This document shows, piece after piece, positions 53,166 to 63,732 of a stretch of DNA of 64,000 bases. Source of the DNA: Candidatus Methylophosphatis haderslevensis. Lineage in GTDB: Bacteria > Pseudomonadota > Gammaproteobacteria > Burkholderiales > Rhodocyclaceae. The translations under genes were made by a program, and so were the position numbers. The notes below the pieces were generated by a model, which searched no databases, was not told the origin of the DNA, and saw nothing but the letters and a program-made list of their open reading frames with translations. The stretch spans positions 310,001-374,000 of the forward strand of contig JADJSA010000001.1 in assembly GCA_016711925.1 (NCBI GenBank), read 5' to 3'. Numbering within the stretch: the stretch's first letter is position 1; every line of letters starts with the position of its first letter.

Positions 53166-54082
53166 GCACAAACTTCGGCGCCGCTGTCCGGCTTGTCCTT
53201 CTTCGCCGCGGCGGCCTGTGCCGCAACCTCGGCAGCGAAGTCGTTCGACTTCTTCTCGATGCCCTCGCCAACCACATAGAGCGTGAAGCCTGCAACCTTG
53301 GCACCCTTGGACTTGAGCAGTTGCTCGATGGTCAGTTTGTCGTCCTTGACGAACGGCTGGCCGAGCAGCGTGACTTCCTTCAGGTACTTCTGCACGGTTC
53401 CGTCGGCGATCTTGTCCAGCATCGCGTCGGGCTTGCCTGCCTCGCGCGCCTTTTCCACCGCGATGCGCCGCTCGGTATCGAGCAGGGCTGCGGCAACACC
53501 GGAAGCATCGAGCGCCTTGGGCTTGGTCGCCGCGACATGCATCGCGATATCCCTGCCCAGTTGATCGTCGCCGCCTTCGACGTCGACCACCACGCCGATC
53601 TTCGCCCCGCCATGAACGTACTGCTGGAGCTTGCCCTGGGCCGGCAAGCGCACGAAGCGGCGGATCGACATGTTCTCGCCGATCTTTCCGACCAGTGCCG
53701 TGCGCACTTGCTCCACCGTCTTGCCGTCGATCTGCAGCGCCGACAGCGCCGCGACATCGGCCGGGTTCTGCGCCGCCACGAGTTCGGCCAGTTTGGCCGA
53801 AAGTGCCAGAAAATCGTCGTTCTTGGCCACGAAGTCGGTTTCACAGTTGACCTCGATCATCGCACCCAGCTTGCCGTCCGGCGCCATCCAGGTCGCAACC
53901 ACACCTTCGGCAGCCACCCGCGCCGAGGCCTTGGCCGCCTTGTTGCCAAGTTTGACGCGCAGGATTTCTTCAGCCTTGGCCAGATCGCCGGCAGCCTCCG
54001 TCAGCGCCTTCTTGCATTCCATCATTGGCGCGTCGGTCTTCTCGCGCAGTTCCTTGACCATCGAAGCGGTGATTTCCGCCAT
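53162..54082 (-). CDS. tsf: Elongation factor Ts
   Basis: From ATG 54082 (AGGAG five bases upstream) the product is 306 residues. It begins MAEITASMVKELREKTDAPM with the conserved TDAPMMECKKAL, and has the core NCETDFVAKNDDF and QPFVKDDKLTIEQLLK. It is the nucleotide-exchange factor for EF-Tu. A spacer of about 100 bases separates it from rpsB. Confidence 0.97.
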   Translation of the reverse strand: MAEITASMVKELREKTDAPMMECKKALTEAAGDLAKAEEILRVKLGNKAAKASARVAAEGVVATWMAPDGKLGAMIEVNCETDFVAKNDDFLALSAKLAELVAAQNPADVAALSALQIDGKTVEQVRTALVGKIGENMSIRRFVRLPAQGKLQQYVHGGAKIGVVVDVEGGDDQLGRDIAMHVAATKPKALDASGVAAALLDTERRIAVEKAREAGKPDAMLDKIADGTVQKYLKEVTLLGQPFVKDDKLTIEQLLKSKGAKVAGFTLYVVGEGIEKKSNDFAAEVAAQAAAAKKDKPDSGAEVCA

Positions 54083-54186
54083 GTTCACTCCTGAATCCTT
54101 TGTCGCACAAGCGGATCGGGCACCTGCCCGACCCGGCCGGAGATGTTCTTGTCATGGGAGGTCCGACGCCGCGTCCTCCCAATGCA

Positions 54187-54942
54187 TCATGCGGCGGAAG
54201 CGTCCCCGCCCTCTTCCTCGACTTCGACGAAATCGTCGGACACGGTGGCGACCAGATCCGAAATCGTCTGGCTGCGGCCCTCGAGTATCGCGTCGGCAAC
54301 GCCTCGCGCATACAGGCGAATCGCCCGGCTGGAGTCGTCGTTGCCCGGTATGACGTAGTCGACGCCTTCCGGGTTGTGATTGGTATCGACAATCGCAACG
54401 ACGGGAATCCCGAGCTTCTTCGCTTCGGTAATCGCGATCTTGTGATAGCCGACGTCGATCACAAACAGTGCGTCCGGCAGCCCCGACATGTCCTTGATGC
54501 CACCGAGACTTTTCTGCAGCTTGTCGAGTTCGCGCTGCAGCATCAGCGCCTCCTTCTTCGACATCTTCTCGAGCGAACCATCCTGGGACATCTGCTCCAG
54601 ATCCTTCAAGCGCTTGATCGAACCCTTGACGGTCTTGAAGTTGGTCAGCATGCCGCCCAGCCAACGCTCGTCCACGAACGGCGCCCCTGCACGCTGCGCC
54701 TCCTCGGAAACAATCTCGCGTGCCTGGCGTTTGGTGCCGACAAACAGGATGACGCCCTTGTTGGACGCCATCTTGCGCAAAAACCCCATCGCCTCCTGGT
54801 ATTTGACCAGGGTCTTTTCGAGGTTGATGATGTGGATCTTGTTGCGGTGGCCGAAGATGTATTGAGCCATCTTCGGATTCCAGAAACGGGTCTGGTGGCC
54901 GAAATGAACGCCGGCCTCGAGCATCTGACGCATCGTGGTCAT
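54187..54942 (-). CDS. rpsB: 30S ribosomal protein S2
   Basis: This is 251 residues with TTMRQMLEAGVHFGHQTRFW, MAQYIFGHRNKIHIINLEKT, WLGGMLTNFKTVKGSI and PDALFVIDVGYHKIAITEAK. It heads the long leftward operon, has a leader of about 160 bases with two hairpins, and has an extended -10 promoter at 55108-55116. Confidence 0.97.
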   Translation of the reverse strand: MTTMRQMLEAGVHFGHQTRFWNPKMAQYIFGHRNKIHIINLEKTLVKYQEAMGFLRKMASNKGVILFVGTKRQAREIVSEEAQRAGAPFVDERWLGGMLTNFKTVKGSIKRLKDLEQMSQDGSLEKMSKKEALMLQRELDKLQKSLGGIKDMSGLPDALFVIDVGYHKIAITEAKKLGIPVVAIVDTNHNPEGVDYVIPGNDDSSRAIRLYARGVADAILEGRSQTISDLVATVSDDFVEVEEEGGDASAA

Positions 54943-54968
54943 TAAGAAAATCTCCGAACAGGGTTGAT

Positions 54969-55011
54969 CCGCCGCCTGGCACTGTTCGTCAGCGGCGGTC
55001 CTTCAAGGACC
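54969..55011 (-). promoter_or_regulatory. rpsB: Two hairpins in the rpsB leader
   Basis: CCGCCGC/GCGGCGG (54969-54975 with 54992-54998) lies next to GGTCC-TTCAA-GGACC (54997-55011), within the untranslated leader of rpsB. S2 autoregulates rpsB through its leader in other proteobacteria, so these are candidate elements. The two stems share two bases and so may be alternatives. Confidence 0.4.
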
Positions 55012-55107
55012 GATCCGCGACGCACCCTTTTCGACACCAAGCGTGAGAATTTTGCCCGACCAGCGCCAACCCTTTGATGGAAAAGGCGCGCGTTCGAGCA
55101 ATCGGGC

Positions 55108-55116
55108 GATTTTAGC
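55108..55116 (-). promoter_or_regulatory. rpsB: Extended -10 promoter of rpsB
   Basis: TGCTAAAAT on the minus strand fits an extended -10 (TGnTAnAAT type). It would start transcription near 55101, giving a leader of about 160 bases. The same TGCTAGAAT type of element serves typA at 60153. Confidence 0.55.
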
Positions 55117-55183
55117 ACGCCCCGGGCACTCGCCTCAAGGCCGCAATCGCATTTGGCTATCCGTCCGGCACCATCGCGCCGGG

Positions 55184-55189
55184 TAAAAT
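55184..55189 (+). promoter_or_regulatory. map: Candidate -10 of map
   Basis: TAAAAT lies about 55 bases before the map ATG in an otherwise GC-rich stretch. The -35 is not clear. Confidence 0.3.
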
Positions 55190-55244
55190 TGCCCACGGCG
55201 CCGGCTTCGGATAGGCTTACGCGTTTCCCGGTCCAGCCCCTTCG

Positions 55245-56051
55245 ATGAGCATAACGATCAAAACTCCGGAAGAAATCGACGCCATGCGCGTGGCCGGTCG
55301 CCTCGCATCCGAAGTGCTCGATTTCATCACGCCGTACATCAAACCGGGCGTGGCAACCGGCGAACTCAACCGGCTGTGCCACGACTACATGGTCAACACT
55401 CAGGGAACGACCCCCGCCCCGCTGAACTACGCGCCGCCGGGCTACCGTCCCTATCCGAAATCGATCTGCGCTTCGGTCAACCACCAAGTCTGTCACGGCA
55501 TACCCGGCGACCGCCCGCTAAAGAAGGGCGACATCCTGAATATCGACATCACCGTGATCAAGGACGGCTTCCACGGCGATACCAGCAGGATGTTCATAGT
55601 CGGCGAGGGCGCGTCGATCCTCGCCAAGCGCTTGTGCGCGGTTACCTACGAGTGCCTGTGGCTGGGCATTGCCCAGGTCCGTCCGGGAGCCCGCCTGGGT
55701 GACATCGGCCATGCCGTCCAGCGTCATGCCGAGGCGGCCGGCTTTTCGATCGTGCGGGAATTCTGCGGCCACGGCATCGGACGCAAATTTCACGAGGAAC
55801 CGCAGGTTTTGCACTACGGCCGTGCCGGCACCGGGATTGCGCTCGAACCGGGAATGACTTTCACCATCGAGCCGATGATCAACGCCGGTCGCGCCGCGAT
55901 CTCGGAACTCCCCGACGGCTGGACCATCATCACCAAAGACCGCAGCCTTTCGGCGCAGTGGGAGCACACCGTCCTGGTCAGCGAAACCGGGTATGAAGTG
56001 TTGACGGTATCCGCCGGCTCTCCCGCCGCACCGGCTCTGCTGGTCACCTGA
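55245..56051 (+). CDS. map: Methionine aminopeptidase, type I
   Basis: This is 268 residues. The five metal ligands are visible: two Asp in DILNIDITVIKDGFHGDTSR, His in CGHGIGRKFHEEP, and Glu in FTIEPMIN and SAQWEHTVLV. It removes the initiator methionine. It is divergent from rpsB, a common arrangement. The family starts at IKTPEEIDAMRVAGRLASEV. glnD follows 10 bases later. Confidence 0.97.
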   Translation: MSITIKTPEEIDAMRVAGRLASEVLDFITPYIKPGVATGELNRLCHDYMVNTQGTTPAPLNYAPPGYRPYPKSICASVNHQVCHGIPGDRPLKKGDILNIDITVIKDGFHGDTSRMFIVGEGASILAKRLCAVTYECLWLGIAQVRPGARLGDIGHAVQRHAEAAGFSIVREFCGHGIGRKFHEEPQVLHYGRAGTGIALEPGMTFTIEPMINAGRAAISELPDGWTIITKDRSLSAQWEHTVLVSETGYEVLTVSAGSPAAPALLVT

Positions 56052-56061
56052 GCCCCAGCGC

Positions 56062-58674
56062 ATGCGCCAGCCGGTAACCGCAGGCGGGACGCCGCTGGCC
56101 GGAATCCCCCGCCAGGAACTGCACGAGCGCCTGAAGTCCCGCCTGCAGGAGGGCATGACAGCGTTGCGCGACTTGTATGCGGCCAAAGCCGACCCGAAGC
56201 GCTTCCTGCACGGCCGCTGCAGCCTGGTCGACGGTGTGCTGGTCGACCTGTGGCGTGCCATGTCCCTGCCCGATGAACTGGCATTTGCCGCAGTTGGTGG
56301 CTACGGGCGCGGCGAGTTGTATCCGGCCTCAGACGTCGATCTGCTGATCCTGGTACCGGAATCGATCACGCCCGAGACCGAGCGCAGGCTGGAAGAACTG
56401 GTCGGCGCGTTCTGGGACATCGGCCTGGACATCGGCCACAGCGTGCGCTCGCTGCAGGAGTGTCTGGCCGAATCGGCGCGCGACATCGCAACCCAGACCA
56501 GTCTTCTCGAGGCGCGCCTGCTCGCCGGTGACTCTGCGGCGTTCGCCAAGCTGCGCCTTGCGATGCACGCCCAACTCGATCTGAAAACCTTCTTCAGCGC
56601 CAAGCTTCTGGAGCAGGACCAGCGCTACACACGCCACGCGCACACCCCCTACAGCCTCGAACCCAACTGCAAGGAGAGTCCCGGCGGATTGCGCGATCTG
56701 CACGTGATCGGCTGGATCGGCGAAGCTGCGGGGATCGGCGATGACTGGCGCGGCCTCGCCTATGCGCAGTTGCTTACACTTGCCGAAGCCGGCCAGGCGC
56801 GTCGTGCCACCACGTTCTTGCAGCATGTGCGCATTCGGCTTCATCTGCTGGCAGGGCGCCGTGAAGACCGGCTGCTGTTCGACTATCAGGAGGCACTGGC
56901 GCGGGAGTTCGGACTGAAGGCAAGCCCGACCAAGCGCGCATCCGAAGTGCTGATGCAGCGTTACTACCAGAACGCCAAGCTGGTCACGCAGCTCAACACC
57001 ATCATCCTGCAGAACCTCGCCGCGACGATATTCCCGACGCATGGTGCGCCAGCGGTGTATTCGATCAATTCGCGCTTCCAGATGACGCGCGAACTTCTCG
57101 ATGTCACCGCCGAGGACGTGTTCGAGCGCGAACCGCAAGCCATCCTGGAGAGCTTTCTGCTGATGCAGCAACGCTCGGAACTCAAGGGCATGACGGCGCG
57201 GATGCTGCGAGCCCTCTGGCGGTCGCGACCGCTGCTTGGTGCGAAGTTTCGCGCCGATCCGCGCAATCGCGAGATGTTTCTGCAGATCTTCAGACAGAAA
57301 CGCGGGCTTGTGCAGGAAATACGCCGGATGAACCAGTTCGGCATTCTCGGCGCCTACCTGCCCAATTTCGGCCGCGTCGTTGGCCAGATGCAACACGACC
57401 TGTTTCACGTTTACACGGTCGACCAGCACATCGTTCAGGTGCTGCGCAATGTGCGCCGATTCACGGTTGCCGAACATGCGCACGAGTACCCGTTGCTGTC
57501 CCGGCTGATCACCGGATTCAGTCAGCACTGGCTGATCTATATCGCCGCCCTGTTCCACGACATCGCCAAGGGCCGTGGCGGCGACCATTCCAAGCTCGGA
57601 CGCAAGGATGCGCTGGATTTCTGCCGCGAACACTGCATCACCGGCGAGGACGCCGCCCTGGTCGCCTGGCTGGTCGAACATCACTTGACCATGTCGTCGG
57701 TGGCGCAAAAACAGGATCTCGCCGATCACGCGGTAATCGCCAACTTCGCCGAACTGGTTCGCGACGAGCGCCGCCTGACCGCACTGTATATCCTCACCCA
57801 CGCCGACATCCGAGGCACCAGCCCGAAAGTATGGAACGCCTGGAAGGGCAAGCTGCTGGAGGATCTGTTTTTCGCCACCCGGCGCCTGCTGCGCGGTGCC
57901 ACGCCGCATCAGGCGCTGGGGGTCGAGGAGCGCCAGGAAGACGCGCGCCGCCTGATACGCTATTACGGATTGATGGCCGGGGTCGAGGACAAGCTGTGGA
58001 ACGAACTCGACACCGTGTACTTCATGCGGCACGCCGCCGAAGAAGTCGCATGGCATACGCGCATGGTGTACTTCCGTTCACACGACGCGGAGCCGATCGT
58101 GCGGGCGCGCCCGAATCCGTTCGGTGAAGGCCTGCAGGTGATGATTTACGCACCGGACCAGCGCGACCTATTCATGCGCCTGTGCAGCTTCTTCGCGCGG
58201 CGCGGATTCTCGATCGTGGACGCCAAGATCCACACCACCCGGCACGGGTTCGCGCTCGACAGTTTCATTCTGCTCGATCCGCGCGGCGAGCCGAATTACC
58301 GCGATGTCGTCGGGCTGCTGGAGCACGATCTCGAAGATCGCCTGCGGCAACTCGCGCCGGCGGAAGTGCCGGTCCGCGGCAGGCTGTCGCGCCAGGCCAG
58401 GCACTTTCCGATCACGCCCGAGGTGCGGATTCATCCGGACGAGCGCGGCCAGCTCTACCTCATGTCGGTGTCCGCCGCCGACCGTCCGGGACTGCTCTAC
58501 TCCGTCGCCCGCGTGCTGGCCAACCACGGCATCAATCTGCACACCGCCAAGATCGCAACACTGGGGGATCGGGTCGAGGATACCTTCCTGATCAGCGGCA
58601 GCGAACTGGCAAGAAACAACGCCGTCATCCGAATCGAGCAGGAATTGCTGATGGAGCTTCAACTCGCGGCGTAG
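56062..58674 (+). CDS. glnD: [Protein-PII] uridylyltransferase/uridylyl-removing enzyme
   Basis: This is an 870-residue bifunctional nitrogen sensor. It has a nucleotidyltransferase domain (FAAVGGYGRGELYPASDVDL, then LLILVPE), a central domain, an HD phosphohydrolase domain (LFHDIAKGRGGDHSKLG, VAWLVEHHLTMS) and two C-terminal ACT domains (~690-780 and ~800-868, glutamine binding). It uridylylates PII when glutamine is low and reverses it when glutamine is high. The map-glnD order is conserved in betaproteobacteria. Confidence 0.96.
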   Translation: MRQPVTAGGTPLAGIPRQELHERLKSRLQEGMTALRDLYAAKADPKRFLHGRCSLVDGVLVDLWRAMSLPDELAFAAVGGYGRGELYPASDVDLLILVPESITPETERRLEELVGAFWDIGLDIGHSVRSLQECLAESARDIATQTSLLEARLLAGDSAAFAKLRLAMHAQLDLKTFFSAKLLEQDQRYTRHAHTPYSLEPNCKESPGGLRDLHVIGWIGEAAGIGDDWRGLAYAQLLTLAEAGQARRATTFLQHVRIRLHLLAGRREDRLLFDYQEALAREFGLKASPTKRASEVLMQRYYQNAKLVTQLNTIILQNLAATIFPTHGAPAVYSINSRFQMTRELLDVTAEDVFEREPQAILESFLLMQQRSELKGMTARMLRALWRSRPLLGAKFRADPRNREMFLQIFRQKRGLVQEIRRMNQFGILGAYLPNFGRVVGQMQHDLFHVYTVDQHIVQVLRNVRRFTVAEHAHEYPLLSRLITGFSQHWLIYIAALFHDIAKGRGGDHSKLGRKDALDFCREHCITGEDAALVAWLVEHHLTMSSVAQKQDLADHAVIANFAELVRDERRLTALYILTHADIRGTSPKVWNAWKGKLLEDLFFATRRLLRGATPHQALGVEERQEDARRLIRYYGLMAGVEDKLWNELDTVYFMRHAAEEVAWHTRMVYFRSHDAEPIVRARPNPFGEGLQVMIYAPDQRDLFMRLCSFFARRGFSIVDAKIHTTRHGFALDSFILLDPRGEPNYRDVVGLLEHDLEDRLRQLAPAEVPVRGRLSRQARHFPITPEVRIHPDERGQLYLMSVSAADRPGLLYSVARVLANHGINLHTAKIATLGDRVEDTFLISGSELARNNAVIRIEQELLMELQLAA

Positions 58675-58770
58675 CGGACGAAACCTCCGGCGGGGTGCGC
58701 AGGCGGCGTGGGCGCCCGCCATAGTCCCCAGCCATCGGGCGTGTGGCGCCAGCGCAAGGCGGGCCGCCCC

Positions 58771-59304
58771 TCAATCGTCCGCCGTCGCACTCCCGTCGGG
58801 AAAGAGAACCTCGGAATAGCCGAAGCGGGAAAAATCGCGGATCCGCATCGGATACAGGATGCCGTCGAGGTGATCGCATTCATGCTGCACCACGCGAGCA
58901 TGAAAGCCACTCACTTCCCGGCTGAAGTGCCGGCCCTGATCGTCGCAGCCCGAATAGCGCAGGCGCTTGAAGCGCGGCACGACACCGCGCAGGCCGGGCA
59001 CGGACAGACAGCCCTCCCAGCCGTCCTCCATTTCGTCGCCGAGCGGCTCCAGCAGCGGATTGATCAGCACCGTATCCGGTACCGGCTCGGCATCGGGATA
59101 GCGCGGATTGCTGTGCACGCCGAAGATCACCACGCGCAGGCCGACGCCGATCTGCGGCGCGGCAAGCCCGGCGCCGTTCAGATGCGCCATCGTCTCGCGC
59201 ATGTCCGCCAACAACGCCGCAAGACTCGCGCTGCCGAAAGCCTGCACCGGCTCGGCCCGCTGCAGCAGACGCGGATCGCCCATCCGGAGCACCTCGCGAA
59301 TCAT
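58771..59304 (-). CDS. def: Peptide deformylase
   Basis: From ATG 59304 (overlapping the upstream phosphorylase stop as ATGA) the product is 177 residues. All three motifs are present: GAGLAAPQ, EGCLS (zinc cysteine) and HECDH. It removes the formyl group from new proteins in the cytoplasm. It is an atypical context; def is usually beside fmt. Here it forms a two-gene unit with the phosphorylase, so it may be a second def copy in this genome. Confidence 0.92.
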   Translation of the reverse strand: MIREVLRMGDPRLLQRAEPVQAFGSASLAALLADMRETMAHLNGAGLAAPQIGVGLRVVIFGVHSNPRYPDAEPVPDTVLINPLLEPLGDEMEDGWEGCLSVPGLRGVVPRFKRLRYSGCDDQGRHFSREVSGFHARVVQHECDHLDGILYPMRIRDFSRFGYSEVLFPDGSATADD

Positions 59305-60044
59305 GCCGGAGCCTGGCACAAGCGGCTGAGCACGCCGCGAACCCGCGCCATTGCCGCATGCAGGGTCGCTTCGATCGTGGCGAACTCGATGCCGTGCGCC
59401 GATTCGCCACGCCCGGCCGCAAAATTCGCCACCACCGCGATGGCCGCATAGGCGAGCCCGGCCTCGCGGGCGAGCGCGGCCTCTGGCATGCCGGTCATGC
59501 CGACGACATCGGCGCCGTCGCGCTCCAGACGATTGATCTCGGCGGCAGTTTCCAGCCGCGGTCCCTGGGTGGCAGCATAGACGCCGCCATCGACGATCGG
59601 CTCGCCGATCGCGGCCGCTGCGTCGAGCAGCGCGCCGCGCAAGCCCGCATCGTAGGGGTCGGTGAAGTCGATGTGCGTCACCGGTGAATCGGCCCCCTCG
59701 TGAAACGTCATCTTTCGGCCCCAGGTGTAATCGATGATCTGGTGCGGCACCAGCAGGGTTCCCGGTCCGAGATCGTTGCGAATGCCGCCGACCGATGCGA
59801 CCGACACCACGCGCGTTGCGCCAACCTGTCGCAGCCCGGCGATGTTGGCGCAGTAATTCACGTCGTGCGGCGGGATGGTGTGGCCGAAGCCGTGGCGCGC
59901 CAGGAACACCACGTCCTGCGCGCCGATGCGGCCGAAGAGCAACGCGCCCGAGGGTTCGCCATAGGGCGTGCGGACAATTTCGCGCCGATTGACTTCAAGG
60001 CTCGAAAGTTGGGTAAGTCCGCTTCCGCCGATGATTGCAAGCAT
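59301..60044 (-). CDS. mtnP: S-methyl-5'-thioinosine/thioadenosine phosphorylase family
   Basis: From ATG 60044 the product is 247 residues and begins MLAIIGGSGLTQLSSLEVNR. It has ARHGFGHTIPPHDVNYCANI, VASVGGIRNDLGPGTLLVPH, and QGPRLETAAEINRL. The purine-site motif, TDYD in human MTAP, reads VVANFAAG here. The loss of the Asp that reads the 6-amino group fits the methylthioinosine phosphorylases known from Pseudomonas. It would therefore act in methionine salvage after deamination of methylthioadenosine; this is inference. It is divergent from typA across a mirrored promoter. Confidence 0.87.
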   Translation of the reverse strand: MLAIIGGSGLTQLSSLEVNRREIVRTPYGEPSGALLFGRIGAQDVVFLARHGFGHTIPPHDVNYCANIAGLRQVGATRVVSVASVGGIRNDLGPGTLLVPHQIIDYTWGRKMTFHEGADSPVTHIDFTDPYDAGLRGALLDAAAAIGEPIVDGGVYAATQGPRLETAAEINRLERDGADVVGMTGMPEAALAREAGLAYAAIAVVANFAAGRGESAHGIEFATIEATLHAAMARVRGVLSRLCQAPA

Positions 60045-60104
60045 CTTTCCGGGAGGCGCCGCGAGGATTGCGCAGGCGCTGTCAGGCGTCGTTTGATCGG
60101 CCGC

Positions 60105-60162
60105 GATTCTAGCACGCGGCCATTCGCGGCCCGACGGCGGACAGACCGCGCGTGCTAGAATC
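60105..60162. promoter_or_regulatory. Mirror-image divergent promoters of typA and mtnP
   Basis: A perfect 14-bp inverted repeat (60105-60118 and 60149-60162, GATTCTAGCACGCG and its complement) carries an extended -10 (TGCTAGAAT) in each direction: plus strand at 60153-60161 towards typA, minus strand at 60106-60114 towards the phosphorylase. Confidence 0.65.
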
Positions 60163-60189
60163 CAAGGCTTTTCTCCCCGAGCATTTTTC

Positions 60190-62010
<1,821 letters not shown>

Positions 62011-62050
62011 CCTTCACTGGCGCGGCAGATCGACGGGGTGGCGCACACCC

Positions 62051-62170
62051 TGGCCTGGAAGCCGCATGGATGCTTGCTCTCAGAGCACCCTGGGCCACGA
62101 CCCAGCATTGACGCGGCTCTCCGGCATACCCTTCCCGGGAGCGCCATTCCATGCGCCTTGCAGCCTTGCT
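62051..62170. repeat. REPIN-like repeat, copy 7
   Basis: The left arm is TGGCCTGGAAGCCGCATGGA; the right arm is GGGAGCGCCATTCCATGCGC. An insert of about 60 bases lies between the arms. It lies between typA and zapE (convergent). Confidence 0.75.
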
Positions 62171-62200
62171 ATGCAGGGGCCGCCAAGCGGCCGAGCGGCC

Positions 62201-63337
62201 TCACGCCGCGGCGGGCGGCTCCGGCAACTCGACCCGATGCGGTTCGGCCAGGTATTCGCGTGAGCGCATCTCGATCAGGCGGCTCACCGTGCGGCTGAAC
62301 TCGTTGGCGTTCGTACCGCTGCGGTACAGATCGTGCGCCTCCACTTCGGCCGAGATCACCAGCTTCACACGTTGGTCGTAGAGCACGTCGACCAGCCAGG
62401 TGAAACGCCGCGCCTCGGAAGCGCGATCGCTCCCCATCATCGGCACCAGCGAGAGGAACAGCGTGTGAAAGCGGTGCGCCAGCACCAGATAGTCGTTTTG
62501 CGAACGCGGGCCGCCGCACAGCGTGGCGAAGTCGAACCACACCGCGCCTCCGGCTTCGCGCTTGACCGGCAGCAGGTGGCCAAGCACCTCGATCGGGTCG
62601 CTGCGGCCTTCGCCGCCGGCAAGCGCTTCAAAGCCCTGCTCCATGCGGTGCTCGGTCTCTTCGGTGGCCGGCGTGTGATAGACCTCGACGCGTTCGAGCG
62701 TGCGCAGGCGGTAGTCGACGCCGCCGTCGACTTCGATGATGTCGAGCTGCTTCTTCAACATCTCGATGGTCGGCAGGAAATTGATGCGTTGCAGGCCGTG
62801 GGGATAAAGGCCGTCCGGCGGGTAGTTCGATGTCATGCAGAACAGCACGCCGAGGTCGAACAGCTTTTCCAGCAGCCGGCCGAGGATCATCGCGTCGGCA
62901 ATGTCGGAAACGTGGAATTCGTCGAAGCACAGCAGGCGCGTCTGGCGCGCGATGCGCCCGGCAATCGTGACCAGCGGGTCGGCCTGGTCGCGCAGCGACT
63001 TCAACTGCTCGTGAATCTCGCGCATGAAGGCGTGGAAATGCACCCGGCGCTTGCGCTTGTAGGGCACCGCGTCGAAGAAGCAATCCATCAGGAAACTCTT
63101 GCCGCGCCCGACCCCGCCCCAGAAATAGACGCCGCGCGGCAGCGTCGGATGCACCAGCAGCTTGCGCAATCGGGTGCGCCGCTTGGCCTTGAAGGCGATC
63201 AGCTCGTCGTAGTATTCCTGCAGCCGGCGCGCGGCTTCGACCTGCGCCTCGTCGGCATGGATGCCGCGCGACTCGAGCGCAGCCTCGAATGCGTCGAGCA
63301 TGCCGCGCTGGGGTACGCCGAGAGTTCGGTGTGGCAC
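62201..63337 (-). CDS. zapE: Cell division ATPase ZapE (AFG1-like)
   Basis: This is a 378-residue AAA-type ATPase with Walker A GGVGRGKS in FWGGVGRGKSFLMDCFF, Walker B LLCFDEFHVSDIADAM, and the arginine-rich C-terminus. ZapE modulates the FtsZ ring; AFG1 relatives act in quality control. It commonly neighbours the 2-oxoglutarate dehydrogenase genes, consistent with lpdA here. Confidence 0.94.
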   Translation of the reverse strand: MPHRTLGVPQRGMLDAFEAALESRGIHADEAQVEAARRLQEYYDELIAFKAKRRTRLRKLLVHPTLPRGVYFWGGVGRGKSFLMDCFFDAVPYKRKRRVHFHAFMREIHEQLKSLRDQADPLVTIAGRIARQTRLLCFDEFHVSDIADAMILGRLLEKLFDLGVLFCMTSNYPPDGLYPHGLQRINFLPTIEMLKKQLDIIEVDGGVDYRLRTLERVEVYHTPATEETEHRMEQGFEALAGGEGRSDPIEVLGHLLPVKREAGGAVWFDFATLCGGPRSQNDYLVLAHRFHTLFLSLVPMMGSDRASEARRFTWLVDVLYDQRVKLVISAEVEAHDLYRSGTNANEFSRTVSRLIEMRSREYLAEPHRVELPEPPAAA

Positions 63338-63387
63338 GAAATCGATCCGGTTGAATGACGCCAGATCGCCATTTTACCGTGCCGCAC

Positions 63388-63417
63388 AAAAAATCGGCGC
63401 GCATTTGCGCGCCGATT
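63388..63417 (-). terminator. Rho-independent terminator of the YjfB-like gene
   Basis: A perfect 12-bp stem AATCGGCGCGCA / TGCGCGCCGATT with a 2-base loop is followed on the minus strand by a run of T (6 in total). It lies two bases after the stop of the YjfB-like gene, reading leftward. Confidence 0.9.
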
Positions 63418-63418
63418 G

Positions 63419-63613
63419 TCAGGCGTAGGCGTCGACCGCGTTGCCCAGATTCGGCGGATTGGCGGCAGGTGCCGGCTCGGGCAGCGCTTCGATCATTGCA
63501 GCGGCCGCCTGCTGGTTGATTTCGATCGCCTTGCGCAGCACGCGCGCGTCGACCTGTTCGGCAATCTGCTCCCGCGCAAGCGCGCCCCCGCCTGAAACAA
63601 CCGATCCATCCAT
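63419..63613 (-). CDS. YjfB-like putative motility protein
   Basis: From ATG 63613 the product is 64 residues; a TTG at 63631 is an alternative. It fits the YjfB pattern of a helix with VLRKAIEINQQAAAAMIEAL, a proline-rich turn and a closing NLGNAVDAYA. The role is unknown; relatives are linked to motility genes in Bacillus. It stands between lpdA and zapE with a terminator on each side. Confidence 0.65.
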   Translation of the reverse strand: MDGSVVSGGGALAREQIAEQVDARVLRKAIEINQQAAAAMIEALPEPAPAANPPNLGNAVDAYA

Positions 63614-63686
63614 GGTCGCCACCACCTTCAATTGACCGTAACTTCGTTGGTAACGGCGCTCCCGCGCAAAACCTGAGGGGCGGACG

Positions 63687-63712
63687 AAAAAAAGGCGGGC
63701 AAGCCCGCCTTT
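63687..63712 (-). terminator. Rho-independent terminator of lpdA
   Basis: AAAGGCGGGC / GCCCGCCTTT form a 10-bp stem with a 2-base loop, then a T-run on the minus strand. It lies 20 bases after the lpdA stop. Confidence 0.9.
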
Positions 63713-63732
63713 CCGGATCGACGCGCCGCCGC

